Of a stretch of DNA of 64,000 bases, positions 27,998 through 37,311 are shown in pieces. A program made the position numbers and the translations under genes. Position 1 is the first letter of the stretch; every line of letters begins with the position of its first letter. The notes under the pieces are model-generated. The model was not told where the DNA came from, ran no database searches, and was given only the letters and a program-made list of their open reading frames with translations. This DNA comes from an uncultured Peptococcaceae bacterium (GTDB lineage: Bacteria; Bacillota; Peptococcia; Peptococcales; Peptococcaceae), in the NCBI GenBank assembly GCA_910585405.1, contig CAJUDO010000011.1, forward strand, positions 1 through 64,000, in the 5' to 3' direction.

Positions 27998-28873
27998 ATG
28001 GAACTGAAAACTATAGCACTAACAAAAAAATTCGGAGGGAGGATTGCCGTAAATGATTTGAATCTCACATTTACAAACGGCGTTTATGGTTTGTTGGGGG
28101 CAAACGGCGCAGGAAAAACTACATTTATGCGTTTGCTTTGCAATCTCCAAAACCCTACTTCCGGCGAAATTCTTTTGGATGGAAAAAACATTGCAGGACT
28201 AGGAGAAAGTTATCGAAAACTTTTAGGGTATTTACCGCAGCATTTCGTTTATTATCCTGATTTTACAGCAATTGAATTTTTGTTATATGTCGCTGCATTA
28301 AAGGGACTGAACGATAAAGCTACAGAAAAGAAATCCAAAGAACTGCTTGACGAGGTGGGTCTAACAGCAGAAAGCAGGCGAAAAATCAAAACCTTTTCCG
28401 GCGGCATGAAACAGCGTTTAGGAATCGCCCAGGCCATGCTGAACAATCCCCGTATTTTAATTTTGGACGAGCCCACAGCAGGGCTTGACCCGAAAGAGCG
28501 CGTTCGCTTCCGCAACCTGATAAGTGCTTTTTCCAAAGACCGTATTGTAATTTTATCTACTCATATCGTTTCGGATGTGGAATTTATTGCCGAAGAAATC
28601 CTGATGATGAAATCTGGGCAGATTGTCCATTTTGGTAAGCCCCAGGAGATTACTTCAGAAATAAACGGACAGGTATGGGAGTGTGTTGTCCCGACCTCCC
28701 GCGCAGAACAATATGGAGCGGCATATAATCTAAGCAACCTGCGCAATATAAGTGGTGCGCAGACTGTACTGCGGATTATTGCAGATCATCCGCCTATGAA
28801 AAATGCGGTGCGGGTACAGCCGAATTTGGAAGATCTGTACTTGTATTATTTCAAAGGAGCTGCAGAAAAATGA
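27998..28873 (+). CDS. ABC transporter ATP-binding protein
   Basis: A 291-residue ABC ATPase. Walker A is GANGAGKTT, the signature is SGGMKQRLGIAQ, Walker B is ILILDEPTAGLDP, and the switch His is in LSTHI. The family order (YLPQ Q-loop) is intact. The ATG at 27998 follows AAGAAGGG; upstream in-frame codons run back into the hairpin. It overlaps the permease gene by four bases (ATGA). With the two-component genes it suggests a drug or peptide export/defence module, an inference. Confidence 0.92.
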   Translation: MELKTIALTKKFGGRIAVNDLNLTFTNGVYGLLGANGAGKTTFMRLLCNLQNPTSGEILLDGKNIAGLGESYRKLLGYLPQHFVYYPDFTAIEFLLYVAALKGLNDKATEKKSKELLDEVGLTAESRRKIKTFSGGMKQRLGIAQAMLNNPRILILDEPTAGLDPKERVRFRNLISAFSKDRIVILSTHIVSDVEFIAEEILMMKSGQIVHFGKPQEITSEINGQVWECVVPTSRAEQYGAAYNLSNLRNISGAQTVLRIIADHPPMKNAVRVQPNLEDLYLYYFKGAAEK

Positions 28874-29946
28874 GAAAACTATTTTATTTTGAATTGCGAA
28901 AGATTTTTTCGAGACGCTTAACACAAATCGCTTTGTTTGCCATAGTGCTTTTATCTATTCTATTGAGTCTTTCTACCTATCAAAGCAAATATGCCTTTGA
29001 CGGAAACAGTAATGAGGGAACCGGAAAAACAGCCGTCGAGATTGAAAAGAGAATCGCCGCTGACTATGCAGGAACCCTGACCGATGAAAAAATTCAGAAA
29101 ATGCTGACAGACTTTGCGCCCAAAACAGATTTACACGGATTGAATGCCGCTTATCTTTATCAAAATGCGCTGCAGTCAGCAGCCTTTGCTCGTTTTTCTG
29201 ACCTAGACGGAAATTGGAACGGGCTTAGCGTTTCTGATGTATTTGGCAGCGAAGCGATAAAAATCGGTTATATTGACGGATGGCTCTCTACTGTACAGAA
29301 TATGGCGAAAATTCTTCTCGTTCTCTCCTTAGTGATGATTATCATGACAGCCTCTGTTTTTTGCGGTGAGTACAATGGCGTAGATAATCTCATATTGACG
29401 AGCAAATATGGAAGAACCAAATGTGCGACAGCAAAGGTTATGGCAAGCATCTTCGCCGCGCTGGTTGTTACAGCAGTTGTCATTGCCGGCAATTATCTGC
29501 TTGCTTTTGCGTTGTACGGCAGTGAAGGGTTGGATTGCAGCATTTTATTTGCTCCGATAAGTTATATGGAAGGTTTTATTCCTTTCAACATCACTTGCGG
29601 AGCGATGCTCAAATATCAAATTTTGCTGGCATTTACAGGCGCTATCAGTGTTACAGGGATCACCTTAATTGTTTCAGCCGTCAGTAAAAATCAGATTACG
29701 GCGCTAGTTGTTTCTGCGGCAATCTATATGTTTCCGGTTCTGTTGCCTATTGAGGAGACAAATGTGCTGTTTCGCTATATTGGGCTATTGCCGCTGTATC
29801 ATGCCCAATTCATTTCCCTTATGTCGATAGAGTGCATGTCTAATGGTTTGTTGTATGCGGTATGGGTTGTTCCGGTAGCATGCATCTTTATCGGTGCTGG
29901 CAGTTTCTTTTCCCGCAGAATTTTTGCCAAGCATCAGATTTTCTAA
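28870..29946 (+). CDS. ABC-2 type permease
   Basis: A 358-residue membrane protein: TM1 at about 17-37, a large extracellular region at about 40-145, then five hydrophobic helices between 150 and 350. This is the layout of ABC-2 type permeases in two-component-linked exporters. The start overlaps the ATPase stop by four bases, so the two are coupled. The substrate is not deducible. Confidence 0.88.
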   Translation: MRKLFYFELRKIFSRRLTQIALFAIVLLSILLSLSTYQSKYAFDGNSNEGTGKTAVEIEKRIAADYAGTLTDEKIQKMLTDFAPKTDLHGLNAAYLYQNALQSAAFARFSDLDGNWNGLSVSDVFGSEAIKIGYIDGWLSTVQNMAKILLVLSLVMIIMTASVFCGEYNGVDNLILTSKYGRTKCATAKVMASIFAALVVTAVVIAGNYLLAFALYGSEGLDCSILFAPISYMEGFIPFNITCGAMLKYQILLAFTGAISVTGITLIVSAVSKNQITALVVSAAIYMFPVLLPIEETNVLFRYIGLLPLYHAQFISLMSIECMSNGLLYAVWVVPVACIFIGAGSFFSRRIFAKHQIF

Positions 29947-29998
29947 AAAGTTGGTGCAAGCTCGCTGAAAATGGGTATTTTCAGTTCATTTTTCAGTG

Positions 29999-30029
29999 TT
30001 TGCAGAATGGCCTTTCTTTGTGCTATAAT
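29999..30029 (+). promoter_or_regulatory. Promoter of LysR gene (extended -10)
   Basis: A TGCTATAAT extended -10 (TATAAT at 30024-30029) with a weak TTGCAG upstream at 29999 (19-base spacer). It lies 70 bases before the LysR start. Confidence 0.6.
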
Positions 30030-30101
30030 ACACGCAGAAGATTTTGTGCAATCTTTTATTGGATTGTCCGTTTGCGATATTTACAGTTTCGAGGAGGCAC
30101 G

Positions 30102-31058
30102 ATGTTGAACATTTTATCGTTAAAATATGCAGTCACTGTGGCACGTTGTGGTTCTATCACCGGTGCGGCGGAGCAGCTTGCTATGAGCCAACCTAATTTG
30201 AGCAAAGCAATCAAAGAGTTAGAAACCTCATTAGGGATTACTATTTTTCAACGCACTTCTACAGGTGTGGTTCCTACAGGACAAGGGTTGGAATTTTTAG
30301 ATTCCGCACGACACATTTTGCAACAGCTGGATGAACTGGAAAATCGCTATAAAGCAGATGAAAATAGAAAAATCGCCTTTTCTGTTTCAGTTCCCCGAGC
30401 CAGCTATATCACCTATGCCTTTGCCGATTTTGCCAATAGTCTGAGTACTGACAGAGAATTTGAGTTGAATTTTATGGAGACCAATTCCATGGAAGCAGTA
30501 CAAAATATCAGCCGCAAGGGCTATTCGCTGGGGATCATTCGCTATCAGTCCGAATATGACTCTTATTTTCAAAAGATGCTCTCAGAAAAACGTATGCAAT
30601 CTCAGCTTTTGTGGGAATTTGAATACCAAGCGCTGATGTCGTTACGCAATCCTCTGGCACAGCGGAAACAAATCCGTTTGCAGGAGTTGGAATCGCTGAC
30701 TGAAGTTATTCATGGTGATTGGGATGTACCCTTTATCCCTGATGACGAGCAGGAACAAATACTGTCAGTACCCAACCAAAAAAAGAAGATCTATGTCTAT
30801 GAGCGGGGTAGTCAGTTTGATTTATTACAGAGTATTCCCAGCAGCTTTATGTGGGTGTCTCCTGTACCTGATGCGTTGCTGAAGCGGTATCAATTGGTTC
30901 AGTTGGGTTGTCAAGAAATGAACGGGCGGCCATTTCGCGATGTATTAATCAGCCCTCAGGGCTATCGCTTCAGCGAAGTGGAGCAGGGCTTCATCCAGCG
31001 GGTAATGGATGTGCGGGATGAACTGAACAGGCAATACGGACCGCTTCCTTGGAGTTAA
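30102..31058 (+). CDS. LysR-family transcriptional regulator
   Basis: A 318-residue regulator. The winged helix-turn-helix occupies residues 1-60 (GSITGAAEQLAMSQPNLSKAIKELE), followed by an effector-binding fold. GAGGAGG lies four bases before the ATG at 30102. It stands alone between the ABC exporter and the serpin, closed by its own terminator; no target is obvious, the downstream serpin being a candidate only by position. Confidence 0.9.
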   Translation: MLNILSLKYAVTVARCGSITGAAEQLAMSQPNLSKAIKELETSLGITIFQRTSTGVVPTGQGLEFLDSARHILQQLDELENRYKADENRKIAFSVSVPRASYITYAFADFANSLSTDREFELNFMETNSMEAVQNISRKGYSLGIIRYQSEYDSYFQKMLSEKRMQSQLLWEFEYQALMSLRNPLAQRKQIRLQELESLTEVIHGDWDVPFIPDDEQEQILSVPNQKKKIYVYERGSQFDLLQSIPSSFMWVSPVPDALLKRYQLVQLGCQEMNGRPFRDVLISPQGYRFSEVEQGFIQRVMDVRDELNRQYGPLPWS

Positions 31059-31105
31059 AAGGGGTTACGCAAAAGTTATAAAGGAAAATTTGCAGATCAA
31101 CGGAA

Positions 31106-31132
31106 AAACGGCTTGTTAAGAGCCGTTTTTTT
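31106..31132 (+). terminator. Terminator after LysR gene
   Basis: AAACGGCT / AGCCGTTT stem with a seven-base loop and seven T. Confidence 0.88.
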
Positions 31133-31433
31133 GTATTTCTTCTGGAATTAAAAAATACAAGATTGGAAATATCCTACCGATAAAAATAAGATGTGTAGCT
31201 GTTCTCCAAGTGCAGTAAGTCATCAGATTGTAATGTTCTGGAACTTTTGAGTATCAATTTCGTCTAAAAATTAGGAGATAGCAGGCGATGTTTATTATAA
31301 TATGGCTGAATATGTATAGAGTTAAACGGAAAAATGAAAGTATTGTTCAAAAGCCGCCGTTGTTTTAAGATATTGTCTGCTCATAGTTATTTAACAAAAT
31401 GCATTTTTGTGCACGCTCAGGGAGGTTGGTTGT
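31133..31433. other. Gene-free region upstream of serpin
   Basis: About 300 AT-rich bases with no supported gene. It should hold the serpin promoter, but I find no convincing -35/-10 pair. GGGAGG at about 31420-31426 is the serpin ribosome site. Confidence 0.5.
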
Positions 31434-32666
31434 ATGAAGAAGACAGATAAGTGGAAAAAATGGTTGGCAGTTTGTCTATGCGGCGTTTTATTGTGTTCAG
31501 TACTTACCGCCTGTCAGCAGAAAACAGAAAAACAACTTGCACTTAGTGTGGAGGGAGTCAGCGAATGGCAAGAGCCATTAGCGGATTTTTCCTATGAGTT
31601 GCTGCGACAGGCTGCAAGGGAAGAGCAGGAATCTATTTTGCTGTCGCCATTATCTGCATGGCTTGCACTGTCAATGACAGGACAAGGAGCAGAAGGTGCC
31701 ACCAAAGATGCTTTTGTGGACTTCTTTCAGCAGATGGATTTGGAAACGCAAAAACAATTGGCGTCTGGACTCTTGCGGATGGAACAACAGTCCCCATATC
31801 TGTCCATCGTAAATAGTATTTGGTGCGACGATGAAATTACTGTAAATGATAGTTTTTTGCAAACTGTGCAGCAATCCTATCAGGCAGAGGTGATGCAGGA
31901 GGATTTGCAGGGAAGGGATGCTGTTGCGCATGTAAACCAATGGATTGCTGTATCTTCCAAGGAGCGCATTTCCCATATGCTGGAGGAAATTGATGATGAT
32001 GCTGTGATGCTTTTGATTAATTGTCTGACTTTCGATGCTCCATGGCAGGACGGTTTTGCCGCAGGCGATACCTATCGGGAAATATTTTACGGAGCAGAAG
32101 GAGACAATCAAGAAAAAGAGTTTATGCATAAGGAGTTTGCGGAGGCACAGTATCTTTCTTGGAATGATGGCGAAGGAATTATACTTCCCTACGAGGGTGG
32201 AGACTTGGTGATGGTAGCACTGTTGCCATCTGCACATACAAACTGCAATGCTTTAGTGGAACAATTATCCTACCAGTGGATTACCGATCTGCTGGACCAC
32301 AGCGCAGTGTGCAAGGTCAATCTGGCACTGCCCAAGTTTACCATGGAAAGGAAGTGGAATTTGAATCAAATTTGTCAAGCAATGGGGCTGGGCATTGCTT
32401 TTGATCCCCAACAGGCAGATTTTGCAAATTTGGGCAGCTGTAATGGCACGATATATTTAGGACAAGCTCTGCAAAATTGTTGGCTCGCTGTAGATGAAGC
32501 AGGTATCCAGGCTGCGGCTGCCACTGTGGTAGAAATGAAAAGGGAATCCGCAGTGGCAGCCGTCGGAAATATCATTTACCTTGAACTGAATCGGCCATTT
32601 GTTTATTTGATTATGGATTCATCCACCCAACTTCCTGTGTTTTCTGGAATATATCAAGGTGAATAA
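31434..32666 (+). CDS. Serpin (serine protease inhibitor) lipoprotein
   Basis: A 410-residue secreted protease inhibitor. The signal peptide has a lipobox LTAC with Cys27, predicting a lipid-anchored protein on the outer face of the cytoplasmic membrane. The serpin fold is supported by FSYELLRQ, ESILLSPLSAWLALSM, the NSIWCDD and NCLTFDAPW strands, the hinge EAGIQAAAAT, and the C-terminal signature NRPFVYLI. With Gly357 as P15, the scissile bond falls at Glu371-Ser372. P14 is Ile instead of the usual Thr/Ser, which might affect loop insertion. The ATG at 31434 follows GGGAGG. It ends six bases from the convergent feoB. Confidence 0.93.
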   Translation: MKKTDKWKKWLAVCLCGVLLCSVLTACQQKTEKQLALSVEGVSEWQEPLADFSYELLRQAAREEQESILLSPLSAWLALSMTGQGAEGATKDAFVDFFQQMDLETQKQLASGLLRMEQQSPYLSIVNSIWCDDEITVNDSFLQTVQQSYQAEVMQEDLQGRDAVAHVNQWIAVSSKERISHMLEEIDDDAVMLLINCLTFDAPWQDGFAAGDTYREIFYGAEGDNQEKEFMHKEFAEAQYLSWNDGEGIILPYEGGDLVMVALLPSAHTNCNALVEQLSYQWITDLLDHSAVCKVNLALPKFTMERKWNLNQICQAMGLGIAFDPQQADFANLGSCNGTIYLGQALQNCWLAVDEAGIQAAAATVVEMKRESAVAAVGNIIYLELNRPFVYLIMDSSTQLPVFSGIYQGE

Positions 32667-32672
32667 ACCTTA

Positions 32673-34733
32673 TCAGGCGAGACCTAAAAGGCAAAGCGAT
32701 TGATGGAGAAAAAAACAGAGCAGCAGGCCTGTGAAGGTGGGCAACACTACCGCCAGTATAGTCCATGCCATGCTGCCTGTTTCTTTTTTTATGGTAAGGC
32801 AGGTGGTAGAGCATGGCCAGTGAAACAGACTGAATAATAGAAATGCGGCAGCAGTGGACCAGGTCCATCCGTGAGCGGTTAAGATACTGTACAATGCAGT
32901 ATAATTATCCATCTCTACCATGGAAGTGGTGGAAAGATACATCATGAGCATCAAGGGAATAACAATTTCATTGGCAGGCCAGCCCAAGAGAAAAGCCAAT
33001 AAAATGACACCGTCCATGCCAAAAGGCGTAGCTAAAGGATTCAGCAACCAGGCCAACAGTTGCAGCAGCGATTGGTCATTTACAAAGATATGAGATAATA
33101 GCCAGATGAGCAGTCCAGCAGGTGCTGCCACCATCACAGCGCGCAAAAGAACAAATACAGTGCGATCCAACAGGGAGCGGATCAGGATTTTGCCCATCTG
33201 GGGGCAACGATAAGGCGGCAGCTCCAGGATAAAGGACGAAGGCATTCCCCGCAGGACAGTTTGCGACAAGAGCTTGGAGACCATCAGCGTGACAAAAAAA
33301 CTAAATAAAATGACAAGCAACAGCAAAAATGGCGCCAAAGATGAACTATTTCCAGCAAAAAACATAGTCAAAATTGCAATGAGAATGGGCAGACGCCCAT
33401 TGCAGGGTGTAAAGCTATTGGTGAGAATAGCAATGAGCCGTTCCCGCGGCGATTCGATGATACGGCATCCAGTCACCCCAGCAGCGTTGCACCCGAATGA
33501 CATACAGGTTGTAAGGCACTGTTTTCCGCAGGCTCCTGCTTTTTGAAAGCAATGGTCCAGATTGAAGGCGACGCGGGGCAGGTAGCCGCAATCCTCCAAA
33601 ATCGTAAACAGCGGAAAAAAGATGGCCATTGGCGGCAACATCACAGCAATCACCCAACTCAAGGTTTGATATACACCTTCCAGCAGGCAGCTCTGCAGCC
33701 ATTGGGGGGTGTGAAACCATTCTAGAACATCTTCTAAAATTAGGCCTCCCTGGTAAAAAAGTGCGCTCAGCCATTGGCTGGGATAGTTGGCGCCGCGTAT
33801 GGTCAGCCAGAAAATAAAAGCTAAGGCTGCCAGCATAATGGGGATGCCGGTCCATTTTCCCATAAGCAGTTTATCAATACGGCGGTCTGTCTGTAAATGA
33901 TCCTGTGCATAGGTAACGCATTGTTCTTTGATTTGCTGTGCCTGGGCAATGAGTGTCTTATGCTCCGGCAATTCCTGAGAGAGATGCGCAGGCGTTTCTC
34001 TTTCTGTCACCTGCCTTACCAGTTCCATGAGCTCTTTCACACCCTGCTTTTTTCCTGCAGCAATCCCTATAACCGGAAGTTCACTCAGTGCTTCCAATCG
34101 CTTGAAATCCAACTGAATTTTTTTGCGGGGCGCTTCGTCCATACAATTTACCGCTAAAATCACTGGTGAAAAAATTGCCTTCAGCTGCAACGCCAGAAGC
34201 AGATTGCGTTCCAGACAACTTACATCACAGACCACTATAATCGCATCCATTTGATTCTGTGTGATGTAATCGTAGCTTATCTGTTCATCACGGGAAACAG
34301 GAGAGAGGGAATAGCAGCCGGGCAAATCCACAATGGTGTAGGATTTGTCGTCCAGAGAATAGGTTCCTCTAGCCAATTCAATGGTTTTTCCCGACCAGTT
34401 TCCCGTGTGCTGATGTAGTCCGGTCAAGGCGTTGAACAAGGTGCTCTTGCCCACATTGGGATTGCCTGCCAGCACGATGTTTTTTTCCCTTTCTGTCTGT
34501 TCCAGAGGCTGGATATAGATAGAAGCTGCATCTTCTCGACGAAGAGCGATTACGGTGTGATGAATCAGATATGCAGAGCTAGTGGCAGAAAAATTTTTTT
34601 GCAGACACTGAATTTCTACCCCTGCCACAAAGCCTAAATCCTGCAGCCGTTTGCGATTTTCCTGTTCTGTTTTTATCAGCTCAATGACAGCGCGTTCATT
34701 GGGCTGCAGCTGGTCTAGCGTTTCCTTTGACAT
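32673..34733 (-). CDS. feoB: Ferrous iron transporter FeoB with fused FeoA domain
   Basis: A 686-residue Fe2+ uptake protein. Residues 1-77 form an SH3-like FeoA domain (RLQDLGFVAGVE, HHTVIALRREDA). The G-protein domain follows with G1 GNPNVGKS at 90-97, G3 DLPGCYSL, and G4 NCMD; then two Gate-like membrane halves with GCNAAGVTGCRII and the second half near 540-640. The ATG (complement of 34731-34733) has AGGAG nine bases upstream; the TTG at 34754 is on that site. It converges on the serpin and is divergent from the thrS leader. Confidence 0.94.
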   Translation of the reverse strand: MSKETLDQLQPNERAVIELIKTEQENRKRLQDLGFVAGVEIQCLQKNFSATSSAYLIHHTVIALRREDAASIYIQPLEQTEREKNIVLAGNPNVGKSTLFNALTGLHQHTGNWSGKTIELARGTYSLDDKSYTIVDLPGCYSLSPVSRDEQISYDYITQNQMDAIIVVCDVSCLERNLLLALQLKAIFSPVILAVNCMDEAPRKKIQLDFKRLEALSELPVIGIAAGKKQGVKELMELVRQVTERETPAHLSQELPEHKTLIAQAQQIKEQCVTYAQDHLQTDRRIDKLLMGKWTGIPIMLAALAFIFWLTIRGANYPSQWLSALFYQGGLILEDVLEWFHTPQWLQSCLLEGVYQTLSWVIAVMLPPMAIFFPLFTILEDCGYLPRVAFNLDHCFQKAGACGKQCLTTCMSFGCNAAGVTGCRIIESPRERLIAILTNSFTPCNGRLPILIAILTMFFAGNSSSLAPFLLLLVILFSFFVTLMVSKLLSQTVLRGMPSSFILELPPYRCPQMGKILIRSLLDRTVFVLLRAVMVAAPAGLLIWLLSHIFVNDQSLLQLLAWLLNPLATPFGMDGVILLAFLLGWPANEIVIPLMLMMYLSTTSMVEMDNYTALYSILTAHGWTWSTAAAFLLFSLFHWPCSTTCLTIKKETGSMAWTILAVVLPTFTGLLLCFFLHQSLCLLGLA

Positions 34734-34855
34734 AAAAGACAGCTCCTTTGACAAGGCAGTTCATTTTCTACAGTCTATTCTCAGCAGCGAAGAAAGGTGC
34801 ATGCTTTCAGAAAAAGGTTTGCGCAACAAAATTTTATAAAACTGCCTAAAAAAAC

Positions 34856-34883
34856 TTGACAACCTCGGCAGAATCTCTATAAT
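34856..34883 (+). promoter_or_regulatory. Promoter of T-box thrS transcript
   Basis: TTGACA (34856-34861), 16-base spacer, TATAAT (34878-34883): both boxes perfect. Confidence 0.88.
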
Positions 34884-34894
34884 TAAATAAAGAT

Positions 34895-35122
34895 AGAGAG
34901 AAACAGAGAAGAGAACATGCTGTATAGTATCAGTGACAGAGAGAAGCGCCTAGGCTGGAAGCGCTTTACGGCGTAGTGTACAGATACCATCTCGGAGTTT
35001 TCGCTGTGAACAGTGAACGGGTGATGCCGTTATACAATCAGAGAGTGAGCGTGTTTGCGCTAACTTGGGTGGAACCACGGATTTTTGCATTCGTCCCAAT
35101 GGGATGGATGCTTTTTTATTTT
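34895..35122 (+). promoter_or_regulatory. T-box leader of thrS
   Basis: A tRNA-sensing riboswitch. The T-box sequence TGGGTGGAACCACGG lies at 35066-35080 and is followed by a terminator stem (GCATTCGTCCC at 35087-35097 with GGGATGGATGC at 35101-35111) and six T. The upstream Stem I region contains GAUACCAUC, where ACC (34986-34988) is a candidate threonine specifier codon. Uncharged tRNA-Thr would stabilise the antiterminator and switch on thrS. The specifier is inferred; the T-box and terminator are seen. Confidence 0.9.
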
Positions 35123-35160
35123 TCGCAAACACGATATTTGCAAAAAAGGAGCGTATGAAC

Positions 35161-37068
35161 ATGATTCACATCACATTACCTGATGGTTCGGTGAGAACCT
35201 TTGAACAGGAACAAATTACACCGCTGGAGGTAGCGAAAAATATCAGCAATGGTTTGGCAAAAAAAGCTATTGTAGCAAAAGTAAACGGTAATCTTTGCAG
35301 TTTGGGACAGCCTATTAACGAAGATGCCTCCGTAAGTATTTACACCTTTGACGATCCAGAAGGGCGAGATACTTTCCATCACAGCACCTCCCATATTTTG
35401 GCGCAGGCTGTGCAAAAATTATTTCCCGGCACCAAATTGGGCATTGGCCCTGCTATCAAAGATGGATTTTATTATGATTTTGATTCAGAACACAAATTTA
35501 CGCCGGCAGATTTGGAATTGATTGAAGCTGAAATGCTAAAAATCGTACAGGCAGATGAATCTTATCAGCGTCAGGAATTATCCAGAGCTGATGCCATTGC
35601 CATGTTCACAGAAAAAGGGGAGCCTTACAAAGTTGAACTGATCAATGATCTGCCTGAAGATGCCACCATCAGTATTTATACACAGGGGAGTTTCACCGAT
35701 TTATGTGCCGGTCCCCATATTTTGAGTACCGGAATTGTCAAAGCTCCTAAACTATTGAGTCTGGCTGGTGCTTATTGGAGAGGCAGCGAAAAAAACAAAA
35801 TGCTACAGCGTATCTATGGGACATCCTTCCCTAAAAAAGCAGAGCTGGAAGAACATTTATATAAATTAGAAGAAGCAAAACGCCGCGACCATAGAAAGTT
35901 GGGGCAGGAATTGCAATTGTTCACTTTCGTAGATGAAGCACCAGGTTTCCCGTTGTTTTATCCGAAAGGAATTGTACTGCGCAATAACCTGGAAAACTTT
36001 TGGCGGGAGCTGCACGCGAAAGCTGGTTATGCAGAAATCCGCACGCCGATGATCATGAGCCGCAGCTTGTGGGAGCGCTCCGGCCATTGGGACCATTATC
36101 AGGACAATATGTACTTTACAGAAATCGACGAAGAGCCTTATGCCATCAAGCCGATGAACTGCCCAGGCGGAATCCTGCTGTATAACAGTCAGCTGCACAG
36201 CTATCGGGAATTGCCGCTGCGCTGGAGCGAGCTGGGGTTGGTACATCGCCATGAGCTGTCCGGAGCGCTGCACGGTTTGATGCGTGTGCGTGCGTTCACA
36301 CAGGATGATGCCCATATCTTCATGTTGCCAGAACAGATCAATGAAGAAGTAAAAGGCGTCATCAAATTGATTGACAGTGTTTATAAAACTTTCGGTTTCA
36401 CCTATCATGTAGAGTTATCTACCCGTCCAGAGGATTCTATGGGCTCTGATGAATTATGGGAACGGGCAACTGACGCTTTGCGGGATGCCTTGAAGGATCT
36501 CAACATGGACTATATTGTCAATGAGGGGGACGGCGCTTTTTACGGTCCTAAAATTGACTTCCATCTGCAGGACTGCCTGGATCGCACATGGCAGTGCGGT
36601 ACCATTCAATTGGACTTCCAGATGCCGGAAAAATTTGATATGTGCTATATCGGCGAGGATGGCGAAAAACATCGCCCAGTTATGGTACACAGAACGGTAT
36701 TCGGCAGTATTGAACGATTCATCGGCATTTTGACAGAGCATTATGCTGGTGCTTATCCAACCTGGCTGGCTCCTGTACAGGCCATTGTGCTGCCCATCAC
36801 TGACAAGTTCAACGCCTATGCCGCACAGGTTGCAGAGCAATTAACTCAGGCAGGTGTGCGTGTAGAAGTGGATCACCGCAACGAAAAAATCGGCTACAAG
36901 ATTCGCGAGGCGCAGATGCAAAAAATTCCTTATATGCTGGTAGTGGGCGAAAAAGAGGCATCCAGTCAGACTGTGAGTCTGCGCAAACGGGGTGAAGGGG
37001 ATCTTGGCGCTGTTTCTGTAGAACAGTTGGTTTCTGATTTGGTTTGCGAAATAAAAGAACGGAGATAG
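35161..37068 (+). CDS. thrS: Threonyl-tRNA synthetase
   Basis: A 635-residue class II synthetase. Domains: TGS (1-60), editing domain with HHSTSHILAQAV (about 70-85) and CAGPH, catalytic core with zinc ligands in MNCPGG and class II motifs (RELPLRWSELGLVHRHE and VHRTVFGSIERF), and an anticodon-binding domain at the end. AAAAGGAG fits the ATG at 35161 with nine-base spacing; the ATG at 35155 is only three bases from the site. Controlled by the T-box upstream. Confidence 0.96.
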   Translation: MIHITLPDGSVRTFEQEQITPLEVAKNISNGLAKKAIVAKVNGNLCSLGQPINEDASVSIYTFDDPEGRDTFHHSTSHILAQAVQKLFPGTKLGIGPAIKDGFYYDFDSEHKFTPADLELIEAEMLKIVQADESYQRQELSRADAIAMFTEKGEPYKVELINDLPEDATISIYTQGSFTDLCAGPHILSTGIVKAPKLLSLAGAYWRGSEKNKMLQRIYGTSFPKKAELEEHLYKLEEAKRRDHRKLGQELQLFTFVDEAPGFPLFYPKGIVLRNNLENFWRELHAKAGYAEIRTPMIMSRSLWERSGHWDHYQDNMYFTEIDEEPYAIKPMNCPGGILLYNSQLHSYRELPLRWSELGLVHRHELSGALHGLMRVRAFTQDDAHIFMLPEQINEEVKGVIKLIDSVYKTFGFTYHVELSTRPEDSMGSDELWERATDALRDALKDLNMDYIVNEGDGAFYGPKIDFHLQDCLDRTWQCGTIQLDFQMPEKFDMCYIGEDGEKHRPVMVHRTVFGSIERFIGILTEHYAGAYPTWLAPVQAIVLPITDKFNAYAAQVAEQLTQAGVRVEVDHRNEKIGYKIREAQMQKIPYMLVVGEKEASSQTVSLRKRGEGDLGAVSVEQLVSDLVCEIKERR

Positions 37069-37089
37069 GAAAATTTTTAAAAATTTTTC

Positions 37090-37118
37090 TTGACATTTTT
37101 GATAAAGCGTTGTATGAT
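37090..37118 (+). promoter_or_regulatory. Promoter of infC-rpmI-rplT operon
   Basis: TTGACA (37090-37095), 17-base spacer, TATGAT (37113-37118), just after the thrS stop. Confidence 0.8.
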
Positions 37119-37311
37119 TAACAAGTTGATTCAAACAGAATAGCTTATTTTAAAGTAGAAACCATCCGTTTCTCACCTTCCAGCCGGTTGCTGAGTTGGT
37201 TTTCGCAAGCATGTATCGTCAGAATTGCAGATTATAAAAGATGCAGTCTGATTTTTGAGCGGATGGAGTATGCCATCCGCTTTTTTGTTTACTTCCGAGG
37301 AGGGAACGATT
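37119..37311 (+). promoter_or_regulatory. infC leader with terminator (L20-leader-like)
   Basis: A leader of about 190 bases with a strong intrinsic terminator at 37258-37286 (AGCGGATGG / CCATCCGCT plus T run) only ten bases before the infC ribosome site. In other Bacillota the same operon is autoregulated by L20 binding to a 23S-like leader fold and premature termination; that this one works likewise is inferred from position and layout, not from a verified fold. Confidence 0.65.
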
